Source: JAGVSR01 sp963786675
GTDB lineage: Bacteria > Pseudomonadota > Alphaproteobacteria > Rhizobiales > Hyphomicrobiaceae
Reading direction: 5' to 3'
DNA length: 64,000 nt
Assembly (NCBI GenBank): GCA_963786675.1
Contig: CAWAZY010000003.1
Location: 992,001 to 1,056,000, forward strand
Under the pieces are notes generated by a model. The model saw only the letters and a list, made by a program, of their open reading frames with translations, was not told the origin of the DNA and did not search any database. Below are positions 57,041-64,000 of the stretch, one piece after another; within the stretch, counting starts at the first letter, position 1; each line of letters opens with the position of its first letter. Both the position numbers and the translations under genes were made by a program.

Positions 57041-57967
57041 ATGTTGCCCCCCGGGGAGCTCGGAACGGCGGCGGATTTCAAAGGAATGACCAAAGACATG
57101 TCACGTGACGGGCTTCGGGCCATCCTCGGCCGCATGGCCGCAACGCTCGAACGCCTCGCCCCGCCCGAGCCCGCGAAACCTGATTTTGACCCGGCGGAAG
57201 CTTTCATCTGGCATCCCGCGTCCGGCCGATTCGAACCCATCAGCACCGTCAACCGCGTGCCACTGGGCCTGTTGCATGGCATCGATCAGGCGGCGGACCA
57301 GTTGTTCGCCAACACGCACCGGTTTGCCGACGGCTTGCCGGCCAACAATGCGCTCCTATGGGGTGCGCGTGGCATGGGTAAATCCAGCTTGGTCAAAGCC
57401 GTGCATGCCGAGGTTGCGGCCCGTCGCGCAGGCGGTCCGCCGCTGAAGCTGGTCGAAATTCACCGCGAGGATATCGGCACGCTGCCCCGTTGCCTCACCT
57501 TGCTCAAAGCATCGGATGCCCAATTCATTGTCTTCTGCGACGACCTCTCGTTCGACAAGGACGACACGAGCTACAAATCCCTAAAGGCGGTGCTGGAAGG
57601 CGGCATCGAGGGCCGCCCGCACAACGTTCTGTTCTATGCCACATCCAACCGGCGCCATCTGATGCCGCGCGAGATGGTCGAGAACGAGCGCTCCACGGCC
57701 ATCAATCCAGCAGAGGCTGTCGAGGAGAAGGTCTCCCTGTCGGACCGCTTTGGCCTGTGGCTCGGCTTTCACAACTGCACCCAGGACCAGTACCTCGCGA
57801 TGGTACGGGCCTACGCGGCGCACTACGGGCTGGCCATCGCGCCCGATGTGCTCGAACGTGAAGCCTTGGAATGGAGCCTGACGCGCGGCGCGCGGTCGGG
57901 CCGCGTCGCGTGGCAGTTCATGCAGGATGTGGCGGGCCGGCTCGGCGTGCGGTTGGACCGGGCCTAG
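57041..57967 (+). CDS. DUF815-family AAA+ ATPase
   Basis: 308 residues. Walker A WGARGMGKSSLVKAVHAE (about 107-124), Walker B FIVFCDDLSFDKDDTSYKSL, sensor region LFYATSNRRHLMPREMVEN and a C-terminal WSLTRGARSGRVAWQF. DUF815 ATPases are conserved in Proteobacteria and commonly neighbour yajC in Alphaproteobacteria, divergent as here; function unknown. The ATG at 57041 has GAGGGGGG upstream; 57086 and 57098 are alternatives. Convergent with the GT4 gene downstream. Confidence 0.9.
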   Translation: MLPPGELGTAADFKGMTKDMSRDGLRAILGRMAATLERLAPPEPAKPDFDPAEAFIWHPASGRFEPISTVNRVPLGLLHGIDQAADQLFANTHRFADGLPANNALLWGARGMGKSSLVKAVHAEVAARRAGGPPLKLVEIHREDIGTLPRCLTLLKASDAQFIVFCDDLSFDKDDTSYKSLKAVLEGGIEGRPHNVLFYATSNRRHLMPREMVENERSTAINPAEAVEEKVSLSDRFGLWLGFHNCTQDQYLAMVRAYAAHYGLAIAPDVLEREALEWSLTRGARSGRVAWQFMQDVAGRLGVRLDRA

Positions 57968-58002
57968 CTTTCGCGCGCCAAGCAGCGCACCGTCCCGATC
58001 AC

Positions 58003-59262
58003 TCAGCCCGAGCGCGACGTCAGGCTACTCTTCCCCGGCGCCGGGGCCACCGTGCGTGTGCCAGGCCAGTACTTGCGCCGCTGGATCTGACGGTGGTTCT
58101 CATAACATTTCGCAAGCTGGCGCTCGGGCGTGAAGTCTTGGATGGCGGAAGCCACGCCCTCCGGGGTAATGGCGCCAGAACGGATCGCGGCGCGGAGGTC
58201 CACGAAGGCATCCGAGAGCCGGTCGGCCATGCCGTCCTCACTGTCGGAGCGCGGCACCAGACGCCCGCTCAGCCCCTCTTTGATGACGCATTCGAGCTGC
58301 GGCAAATGAATGGCCCCCACCGGCCGGCCGCAACCCAGCGCTTCGAGAATGGCGAATGGCATGCCCTCGAACTCCGATGTCAGAATGCCGGCATGGCACT
58401 GCCCCAGCACCTCCGAGACCCCCTCGGCGGACTTGAAGCCGTGCAGCACGGTCATGTCCTCGATCAGCCGGAACTCGTCAAAGCGGTGCGGATCGCTGGT
58501 GCCCATGTAGTGGAACTCGACCCCCGCGCCGAGCTTCTGACGCAGGCGGTGCATCGTCTTGAACATCAAGGGTGGTGATTTGAACAGATCGAGCCGGCCC
58601 GCGAACGCGACGCGGAACGATCCGTCGTCAACAAACGGCCGGGGATGGAAGAGGCGCGTATCGACCCACGTCGAGAGTGTGTCGATCTTGTGAGCCTGGC
58701 GCGGATACGTCGCGCGGATGCGTTCGGTAATGATGGGATTGACGCACAGGAATTTGTCCGCGGCCATCACCGCGATGCGCTCATTCATGTTGTGGACGAA
58801 GCGGTAGTTCTTAAGCAGCGAGTCCATCTTCAACGGCGGGGCCCCTTCGCCGTGCAGCATCTGCACGAAGGGAATGCCGAGCGCACGAACCAGCGGTGCG
58901 AATTCGACCCGCTGCAGATCGACGCTCGTGGGGCGCTCCTTCAGTTTGCGGCGGATCACCGGCAAATAACGCATCAGCCCTTGCATGAACTGGAACGTGA
59001 TTGACCGGCGCACGCTGGTCGCGGCTTCGCGCGCCTGTTCGTCGGAGAAGCGCAGCACGGGCAGGAATTCAATTGGCCGGCCGCGGAACGTGATCGTCGA
59101 AACCTTGCCGATCTCCATGTCGCCCAGCGCATCCACGCCGATCATCAGGAACGAGAAGTCCTCCGGCAGATGCCCGATCATGTCGCGGATGAAGGTTTCC
59201 AAGCCGCCGACTTTGGCGCCGCGGGGATCGAATGAATGGATGACGCATAACCGGTATTGCAT
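58003..59262 (-). CDS. GT4-family glycosyltransferase
   Basis: 419 residues, GT-B fold. N-terminal LCVIHSFDPRGAKVGGLETF (Gly loop), middle MLHGEGAPP and NPIITERIRATYP, and C-terminal FAGRLDLFKSPPLMFKTMHR with TSEFEGMPFAILEALGCGRP (E-x7-E motif). Probably transfers an activated hexose in a second surface-glycan pathway, next to a flippase and a GINT1-like enzyme. ATG 59262; the AAGGAG is 14 nt upstream. 134 bp downstream of the flippase gene on the same strand. Confidence 0.92.
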   Translation of the reverse strand: MQYRLCVIHSFDPRGAKVGGLETFIRDMIGHLPEDFSFLMIGVDALGDMEIGKVSTITFRGRPIEFLPVLRFSDEQAREAATSVRRSITFQFMQGLMRYLPVIRRKLKERPTSVDLQRVEFAPLVRALGIPFVQMLHGEGAPPLKMDSLLKNYRFVHNMNERIAVMAADKFLCVNPIITERIRATYPRQAHKIDTLSTWVDTRLFHPRPFVDDGSFRVAFAGRLDLFKSPPLMFKTMHRLRQKLGAGVEFHYMGTSDPHRFDEFRLIEDMTVLHGFKSAEGVSEVLGQCHAGILTSEFEGMPFAILEALGCGRPVGAIHLPQLECVIKEGLSGRLVPRSDSEDGMADRLSDAFVDLRAAIRSGAITPEGVASAIQDFTPERQLAKCYENHRQIQRRKYWPGTRTVAPAPGKSSLTSRSG

Positions 59263-59396
59263 GGGACTGCCTGATCTCTCCTTCGCGGGCGGCGCACGGG
59301 ACCCCGCGACCTGCCAAACCCTTGGCCCTTGTGACCGACCGTCTACGCCATGGACGTGCCAACTCCGCGCGTCCGCGCTCCTTGTCCCCGATAACC

Positions 59397-60857
59397 CTAA
59401 CGGTCCAGCGGCAGAGCCTCGCCGGTCTCCTTGCGCAGGCCGAGAAGGACCGCAAGCTTGCGCACCAATTCAGGATACACCGCCGCCAGTCCCAGCCCAT
59501 AGACCAAGCCGCCAATTGAGATGGCGATGGCCAGCGACAAGACGGTCGGCGCGGCGGGCCAGAGCGACACCGCACCCCCCATCAGCACCGTCGCCAGCGT
59601 GATCCGCCACAGGGCATCGAGCGGAAAGGCGAACCGGTACGTCAAATACCCCGTCGCCAGCGTCACGGCCAGACTGATCCCCGCCCCGGCAGCCGCACCG
59701 GCCACGGCACCGGGCAGGCCGCCGAGCCACAACCCGATCGCCCCGCCCGCCAAACTCAGCACCGCGTCCACCGCGTCGTTCCACAACGGAATGGTGGAGC
59801 GCTCGTGCAGCAGGAAGACCTGTTCAGCGAAATGAATGCGCACGTTGCGCAACGCGCCTGCCAGCACCGCCATCGGCAAGACGGCGATGGTCATGTCGCG
59901 GAACTCTTCAGCCACCACCAGTGTCAGGAACGGTGCGCTGATGGCCACCAAGCCCACAGCGGCAGGCGCCAGAATAGCCAGCAGTAGGACGCCATTCCGC
60001 TCCAGCTGAGCCTGGCCGGCCGCCATGCCCTCTTCCCGTGCGCGCTTCATGGCCACTGGAAAAGCCGCAGCCGTCACCAGCATCGCGGCGAAGGCGGCCA
60101 CGCGCAGCCCCAGCCCCCAGCCCACCGTGACGAGGCCGACAGCAGCCGCGCTTTCCTTCAGTTCCACCACAAATCGCAAGCCATTGCTGGCGATCCAGAC
60201 GAACACGCCGCCGATCAACAGCGGCAGCCCATAACGCAGCCCCGTACGGATGGCGTCCGGCGCATAGGCCAAGGGATTGCGCCCAAAATCTAGCCGCACC
60301 AGCGCCACCACGAGAGACAGCGCCTGAGCCGCCGCATAGCCCCAGAGCACATTGGTGGCCGTCGGGGCGCCGAAGCTCACAAACCCCATACCCAATATCA
60401 GCCCCATCACCGGCCACGTGATCTGAAGCACCGAATAGGTCAGCGTATCGTGCTCGGTCCGGGCGCGGTCGCCGAGATGGGTGACGAGGCCGCGTGTCAA
60501 CGCATAGGCCGTGGTCGCGGCCGCCAAGGCGGGCGTCCATGCGACATCCGTCAGCAGAGGCAACAGGAACACGACCCCGACGGTGGCCACCGACGCGCCG
60601 CCCAGAACGAGAAGCTCGGTGTTGAGAAAAGCCCGGCGCTGCTCATTGGCGGCGGCGGGATCATGATAGCGCATCGTGTACAGCGTGAACCAGAACGTCG
60701 TCGCGACATAGGCCAGCTCTTGCATGGCCGCCACGAGCGCGAACACACCCATCTCGCCGGGCGACAGAAAATGCGTCCATGCGATGATGGAGATGAACTG
60801 GAACAGCGGCCCCAGGACCTGCGCGGGCAGGTACAGCAATGTCTGGCGAACAAGCAT
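59397..60857 (-). CDS. Wzx-type polysaccharide flippase (MOP superfamily)
   Basis: 486 residues, about 12-14 membrane helices. N-terminal LYLPAQVLGPLFQFISIIAW then HFLSPGEMGVFALVAAMQEL is the polysaccharide-synthase pattern of lipid-linked oligosaccharide flippases. GLRYGLPLLIGGVFVWIASN in the middle repeat supports MOP membership. It should move lipid-linked units across the cytoplasmic membrane for the second glycan locus; the main exopolysaccharide locus contains no flippase gene of its own, so this one might also serve it (inference). ATG 60857. Confidence 0.92.
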   Translation of the reverse strand: MLVRQTLLYLPAQVLGPLFQFISIIAWTHFLSPGEMGVFALVAAMQELAYVATTFWFTLYTMRYHDPAAANEQRRAFLNTELLVLGGASVATVGVVFLLPLLTDVAWTPALAAATTAYALTRGLVTHLGDRARTEHDTLTYSVLQITWPVMGLILGMGFVSFGAPTATNVLWGYAAAQALSLVVALVRLDFGRNPLAYAPDAIRTGLRYGLPLLIGGVFVWIASNGLRFVVELKESAAAVGLVTVGWGLGLRVAAFAAMLVTAAAFPVAMKRAREEGMAAGQAQLERNGVLLLAILAPAAVGLVAISAPFLTLVVAEEFRDMTIAVLPMAVLAGALRNVRIHFAEQVFLLHERSTIPLWNDAVDAVLSLAGGAIGLWLGGLPGAVAGAAAGAGISLAVTLATGYLTYRFAFPLDALWRITLATVLMGGAVSLWPAAPTVLSLAIAISIGGLVYGLGLAAVYPELVRKLAVLLGLRKETGEALPLDR

Positions 60858-61105
60858 GAGGGCGTGATCGGTTCCGAAGGTCTGGTGCGGCGTTCACGGC
60901 CGTCCAGGTTGCACAAGCCCGGCTGGACGATCCTGAGACTTACGCCAGTTCCGTGCCGTTTGCAGCGTGACCAATGGGGCCGCAACGCCGTCTCAGGACA
61001 ATACGCACGCGGCCGCCCTGTCCTGAAGCGGTACAGTTTGACGGCGGCATGGAGTTTGCCCCTATGGTGGCCACCCCGCCGACCTGGAGCCCTGCGATCC
61101 CCGGC

Positions 61106-62644
61106 ATGCTCATTCGAATTGAAGTCCCCGGCCCGCGCCCCGCGCGCTGGCATGCCGCGCTGGCGGAGGCCCTGGCCCCGGCCACGACGTCTTGCGCGAT
61201 CCGCGTTCGTCCATCACGGCGCGCCGCCGCGCTGCCGCCGACATTGCGCGCGCTATTGCTTCTGGATCGCACGCTGCATGGCGGCGGCGACGGACCGTTC
61301 GATGAGACAGCGGCCGGATCAGCCCCGGCCGGATCCCATGACGACCGGCATGATGCGCCCGATCTCATCATCGACCTGACTGCGACAAGCGCCGCCAGCC
61401 TGACGCGAAGCGCTTCCCCGCGCCTGCTCGTACCGCTGTTCGACGGCGATCCCGATCCAGCAGCACTATGGAACGCGCTTCTGGACGGTCGCGCGCCGCA
61501 CCTCGGCCTATGGGACAGCGCCGCCGCGGCTTCAGTTTCTCTTGGCCAGCCCGCGCTCGAAGCGCCGCACCGGTTGCAGGCGTCCGCGGCGGCGGTCATG
61601 GCCCGCCTCATCGAAGGGCTTGCACGGTGCGTTGCCGCGCCTGTTCCATCCCCGCACGCCGCGCAATCCTCCAATCTCGGAACGCCAGTGGCGCACACCG
61701 CGGGATCAGCGACAGCGCTGCGTCATGCCGCGCAAACCTTGACGGGAAAGGCGAGGCGCCGGCTGAACCGTATCCTCCATACGGCACCCCAGTGGGCGGT
61801 GGCCACGCGCGGGGCCGCCGGCCCGCGATCCCTTCCAACGGGCGATGTCGATCCGGCCGCGTGGCGCATTCTCGCCGATGACGGACGCCGCTATTACGCC
61901 GATCCATTCATAGCCGGGCATGCCGGACAGCGCGCGCTGTTCGTCGAGGAGTTCCCCTACGCAACGGGACGGGGGATTATTTCGGTGTCGGAGATCGACG
62001 GCGCGGGACATATCTCAGAGCCACGGCCCATCCTCGAGCGGCCTTTCCACCTCTCCTATCCGCAGGTGTTCGAAGAAAACGGGGCGCTCTACATGCTGCC
62101 CGAGGCGGCGGCGAGCGGACGCCTGACGCTTTACCGCTGCACCGCGTTCCCGCACGGCTGGACGCCGGTCGCCGATCTCATTGAAGCAGAGGTTCACGAC
62201 GCGACACTGGTTCGCCATGGCGGGCTCTACTGGATCTTTGCCGCCACGCGGACGGGCCCCAGTTCCACCTGGGACGCACTCAGCCTCTTCAGCGCAACCA
62301 CACTCGAGGGACCGTGGCGCCCGCATCCGGCCAATCCTGTCCTGCTCGATGCATCCGCCGCGCGGCCGGCAGGTCAGTTGTTCACCTTGGACGGTCAGCT
62401 TTACCGGCCGGCGCAGGATTGCTCGCGCGCCTACGGCGGTGCACTGAGCCTGGCCCGTGTCGATCGCCTGGACGGCGACACCTACCGCCAGACTTGTGTT
62501 GCGGGCTGGAGAACCACCCCCGGATTGCGGCTCTTGGGACCGCACACCTGGAATGTCGCCGCTGGAGTGGAAGCCATTGATCTCTTTGGTTCCAGGGCAC
62601 ACGTGGGGCTTGCGCGCGGCGGCGCTGGAAAAGCGGCCCACTGA
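61106..62644 (+). CDS. GINT1-like (glucosamine inositolphosphorylceramide transferase N-domain) protein
   Basis: 512 residues from ATG 61106. N-terminal half (to about 225) has the first strand LIRIEVPGPRPARWHAALAE and a formyltransferase-like arrangement (FDGDPDPAALWNALLDGRAP). The C-terminal half is a beta-propeller recognised by YYADPFI, FHLSYPQVFEENGALYMLPE, HDATLVRHGGLYWIFAATRT and GQLYRPAQDCSRAYGGALSL, as in plant GINT1 and bacterial polysaccharide-locus homologues. Probable glycan transferase or formyl-sugar handling enzyme. Starts at 60974, 61049 and 61064 are also open; no strong Shine-Dalgarno. Divergent from the flippase. Confidence 0.8.
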   Translation: MLIRIEVPGPRPARWHAALAEALAPATTSCAIRVRPSRRAAALPPTLRALLLLDRTLHGGGDGPFDETAAGSAPAGSHDDRHDAPDLIIDLTATSAASLTRSASPRLLVPLFDGDPDPAALWNALLDGRAPHLGLWDSAAAASVSLGQPALEAPHRLQASAAAVMARLIEGLARCVAAPVPSPHAAQSSNLGTPVAHTAGSATALRHAAQTLTGKARRRLNRILHTAPQWAVATRGAAGPRSLPTGDVDPAAWRILADDGRRYYADPFIAGHAGQRALFVEEFPYATGRGIISVSEIDGAGHISEPRPILERPFHLSYPQVFEENGALYMLPEAAASGRLTLYRCTAFPHGWTPVADLIEAEVHDATLVRHGGLYWIFAATRTGPSSTWDALSLFSATTLEGPWRPHPANPVLLDASAARPAGQLFTLDGQLYRPAQDCSRAYGGALSLARVDRLDGDTYRQTCVAGWRTTPGLRLLGPHTWNVAAGVEAIDLFGSRAHVGLARGGAGKAAH

Positions 62645-62765
62645 CCAGGGAACTGACCAGGGAACTGGCCGGCGAACTGGGTCACCCAAACCCTTGGCCC
62701 ACCGCCGCCAATCGGCTAAAAGCCCACTCTCGGACGTGCGCTGTGGCCAGCGCCACCATCCCAAT

Positions 62766-62840
62766 GCCGGCTTAGCACAGTGGTAGTGCACCTGATTTGT
62801 AATCAGGGGGTCGCAGGTTCAAATCCTGCAGCCGGCACCA
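62766..62840 (+). tRNA. tRNA-Thr (anticodon TGT), CCA encoded
   Basis: Cloverleaf: acceptor GCCGGCT/AGCCGGC, D-arm with AGTGGTAGTGC, anticodon stem CCTGA/TCAGG with loop TTTGTAA (anticodon TGT), T-arm GCAGGTTCAAATCCTGC. Mature end at 62837 followed by an encoded CCA to 62840. TGT reads ACA/ACG threonine codons. Confidence 0.96.
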
Positions 62841-62905
62841 ATGATTTCCGATACTTATCCGGCTCATTGAAGGCTCGCATAACGCGCAGATCAGGCGAAC
62901 TCCAC

Positions 62906-63931
62906 TCACGCCGGCGCGTCCTCCAGCAGATCAGCAAGCTTGGCAAGGCTGGCGTTGACCTCGGACATCGGAACTTCGAACTCCCACCCCGCCGTGCGTT
63001 GCGTGAGCGCGTCGATCTCGGATTTCGCGGCGTCCGGCCCCGTGGCGGTGATACGCACCCACGCTTCCTTGCTGTCGGCGCGGAATTCAATGACCGGTTT
63101 CAAACCCGTCTCGGTCTCAAGCGTCACCCGGCCCTTCAGCGGCAGGCTATCCGCCTTGCCGGCTTTGCGGACCTTGCGGAACTCGATCAAACTGGCGGCC
63201 TCAACAAGTTCATCGACGGAATTGACGTACTTGAGCTTCTTTCCGGCGGGCATCGCGGTCAGCTCGTGATACTTGCCATCGGCTGTGCGCTTGATATCGA
63301 AACCAGGTTCCCCGTCGGTTTCGATGCGGCCCGCCTTGATGTTCGACGGGCTGAAATCGATCAGCTTGGTCTGGACCCAGTCGCGCAATGACAGGCTGGC
63401 GGTGATTTCCCGGTCTGCGAGCCAAGTCTGATCGTCGCCCGGCCGGCGCACATACGTGCCGCCCTTCGATGCGGCGAAAATATCGGTTGCGGGATTTCCG
63501 AGCACGATTTCGCCCAGGGGTCCGTCTTTCTGATCGAGGAACCGCAGCAGGCGCGCACTCGATCCCGCCTCCGAAGGCTCCTTCAAACCCAAAATGTCAT
63601 GCCGCGAGGCCTTCGCGGTCTTCCGCTCCACGAGTGCTGCTTCGGATGCAGCCAGGATCAATTCGCGGACCTTGGCGGAATCGGCTGGGTAGCCCTCACC
63701 ACTGGCGAGAACCCAGGTTCCCTCTTGATTTGCGAGTTGCACCGCATTCTCGCCCCGCGAAATCTCGATCTTCGCCAGGTCGCCCGTTCGCGCAGCCAGC
63801 GCGGGCATCAGCGGCTCACGCGCGGTGGCCTGATCCTGCGACCAGGGGACCGCGGCCAGATACGTGGTCACCGCGACGAGAAGCGATCCTGCGGCCACGG
63901 CGGCAAGGATCATGAAATGTCTTGGGTGCAT
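62906..63931 (-). CDS. DUF4340-domain membrane-anchored protein
   Basis: 341 residues. N-terminal membrane anchor (about 6-28), then a DUF4340 domain with a periplasmic beta-rich repeat: AKIEISRGENAVQLANQEG, WVLASGEGYPADSAKVRELI, LLRFLDQKDGPLGEIVLGNP, YVRRPGDDQTWLADREI and DWVQTKLIDFSPSNIKAGRI. The family usually accompanies GldG-like and ABC-2-type transport proteins in an operon. ATG 63931 has GAGGAGG upstream, right at the end of another minus-strand frame. Confidence 0.9.
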   Translation of the reverse strand: MHPRHFMILAAVAAGSLLVAVTTYLAAVPWSQDQATAREPLMPALAARTGDLAKIEISRGENAVQLANQEGTWVLASGEGYPADSAKVRELILAASEAALVERKTAKASRHDILGLKEPSEAGSSARLLRFLDQKDGPLGEIVLGNPATDIFAASKGGTYVRRPGDDQTWLADREITASLSLRDWVQTKLIDFSPSNIKAGRIETDGEPGFDIKRTADGKYHELTAMPAGKKLKYVNSVDELVEAASLIEFRKVRKAGKADSLPLKGRVTLETETGLKPVIEFRADSKEAWVRITATGPDAAKSEIDALTQRTAGWEFEVPMSEVNASLAKLADLLEDAPA

Positions 63932-63944
63932 GCGTTGGACCTCC

Positions 63945-64000
63945 TCAAAGCGGACGCTGGCTCAAAGCGGACTTGGCGATCAGGAGCGGCTCTTGCGGCC
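63945..64000 (-). CDS. 3' end of an upstream gene, probably the GldG-like partner of DUF4340
   Basis: Minus-strand frame entering at the window edge, coding P-Q-E-P-L-L-I-A-K-S-A-L-S-Q-R-P-L and TGA at 63945-63947, 13 bp before the DUF4340 start and overlapping its ribosome-binding site. In other genomes the gene at this position is a GldG-like ABC-associated protein. Only 17 codons are visible, so identity is inferred from context. Confidence 0.4.
   Translation of the reverse strand, partial: PQEPLLIAKSALSQRPL

Noticed and set aside
1..64000. CRISPR arrays, insertion sequences, prophage or integrase genes
   Set aside because: No regularly spaced repeats, transposase, integrase or phage structural genes are visible on either strand.

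Overview
The window is a gene-dense, high-GC bacterial chromosome segment from an alphaproteobacterium, most likely of the Hyphomicrobiales/Rhizobiales type. The evidence is the block rplM-rpsI ... argC-ctaA-DUF2842, the block DUF815 / yajC-secD-secF-Mth938-NDUFAF6-like, the short (type 2) ArgC, a BLUF photosensor and an EcfG-type promoter. I cannot name the genus. No prophage, insertion sequence or CRISPR array is visible. The one clear compositional outlier is a low-GC dGTPase gene next to the 3' end of uvrA (about 0.93-2.7 kb).

Layout. 0-2.5 kb: uvrA 3' end and the dGTPase. 2.8-15.5 kb: an accessory stretch of small, mostly exported or membrane proteins: an OmpA-family protein, a SYLF protein, a 42-residue lipoprotein under an EcfG-like promoter, a BLUF protein, a Tll0287-like heme protein, an acyltransferase, a Crp/Fnr regulator, a tandem pair of Cys-containing secreted proteins, a FlK-type thioesterase and a DUF6629 membrane protein. 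15.5-25.2 kb: ribA, a periplasmic GH3 glucosidase, a CoA-binding protein, an ECHDC3-like hydratase, rplM-rpsI, a TerC-family protein, argC, ctaA and DUF2842. 25.2-34.2 kb: an exopolysaccharide locus: NodB deacetylase, a Wzc-like co-polymerase with a dead nucleotide site, Wza-like export lipoprotein, GT4 transferase, polyprenyl-phosphate sugar transferase, Wzy/O-antigen-ligase-type polymerase and a coupled small membrane protein.

34.2-40.6 kb: bacterioferritin and its ferredoxin, an alpha/beta hydrolase, an Ala/Lys-rich exported protein, an ABC ATPase plus membrane-fusion protein with no permease between them, and small genes. 40.8-48 kb: a cNMP-binding patatin lipase carrying a probable frameshift, then a type I secretion operon on the minus strand in the order putative cargo, ABC exporter, HlyD adaptor. 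The cargo is a 653-residue acidic protein without RTX repeats. 48.2-52.5 kb: a NarL-type two-component pair and a large SGNH hydrolase. 52.5-58 kb: NDUFAF6-like, Mth938/NDUFAF3-like, secF, secD, yajC and a DUF815 ATPase. 58-62.6 kb: a second glycan locus (GT4, flippase, GINT1-like glycosyltransferase). 62.8-64 kb: tRNA-Thr, a DUF4340 protein and the end of one more gene.

Recurring themes. Several small exported proteins carry short motifs shared between distant loci, pointing to local families. A 14-bp interrupted palindrome GTnCC-N4-GGAAC lies 57-104 bp upstream of four plus-strand genes and may be a common operator. The most interesting candidates for new biology are the type I secretion operon with unfamiliar cargo, the pseudo-kinase Wzc, and the permease-less ABC/adaptor pair. 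Start codons were moved from the longest reading frame wherever a ribosome-binding site or a signal peptide argued for it; alternatives are given in the entries.
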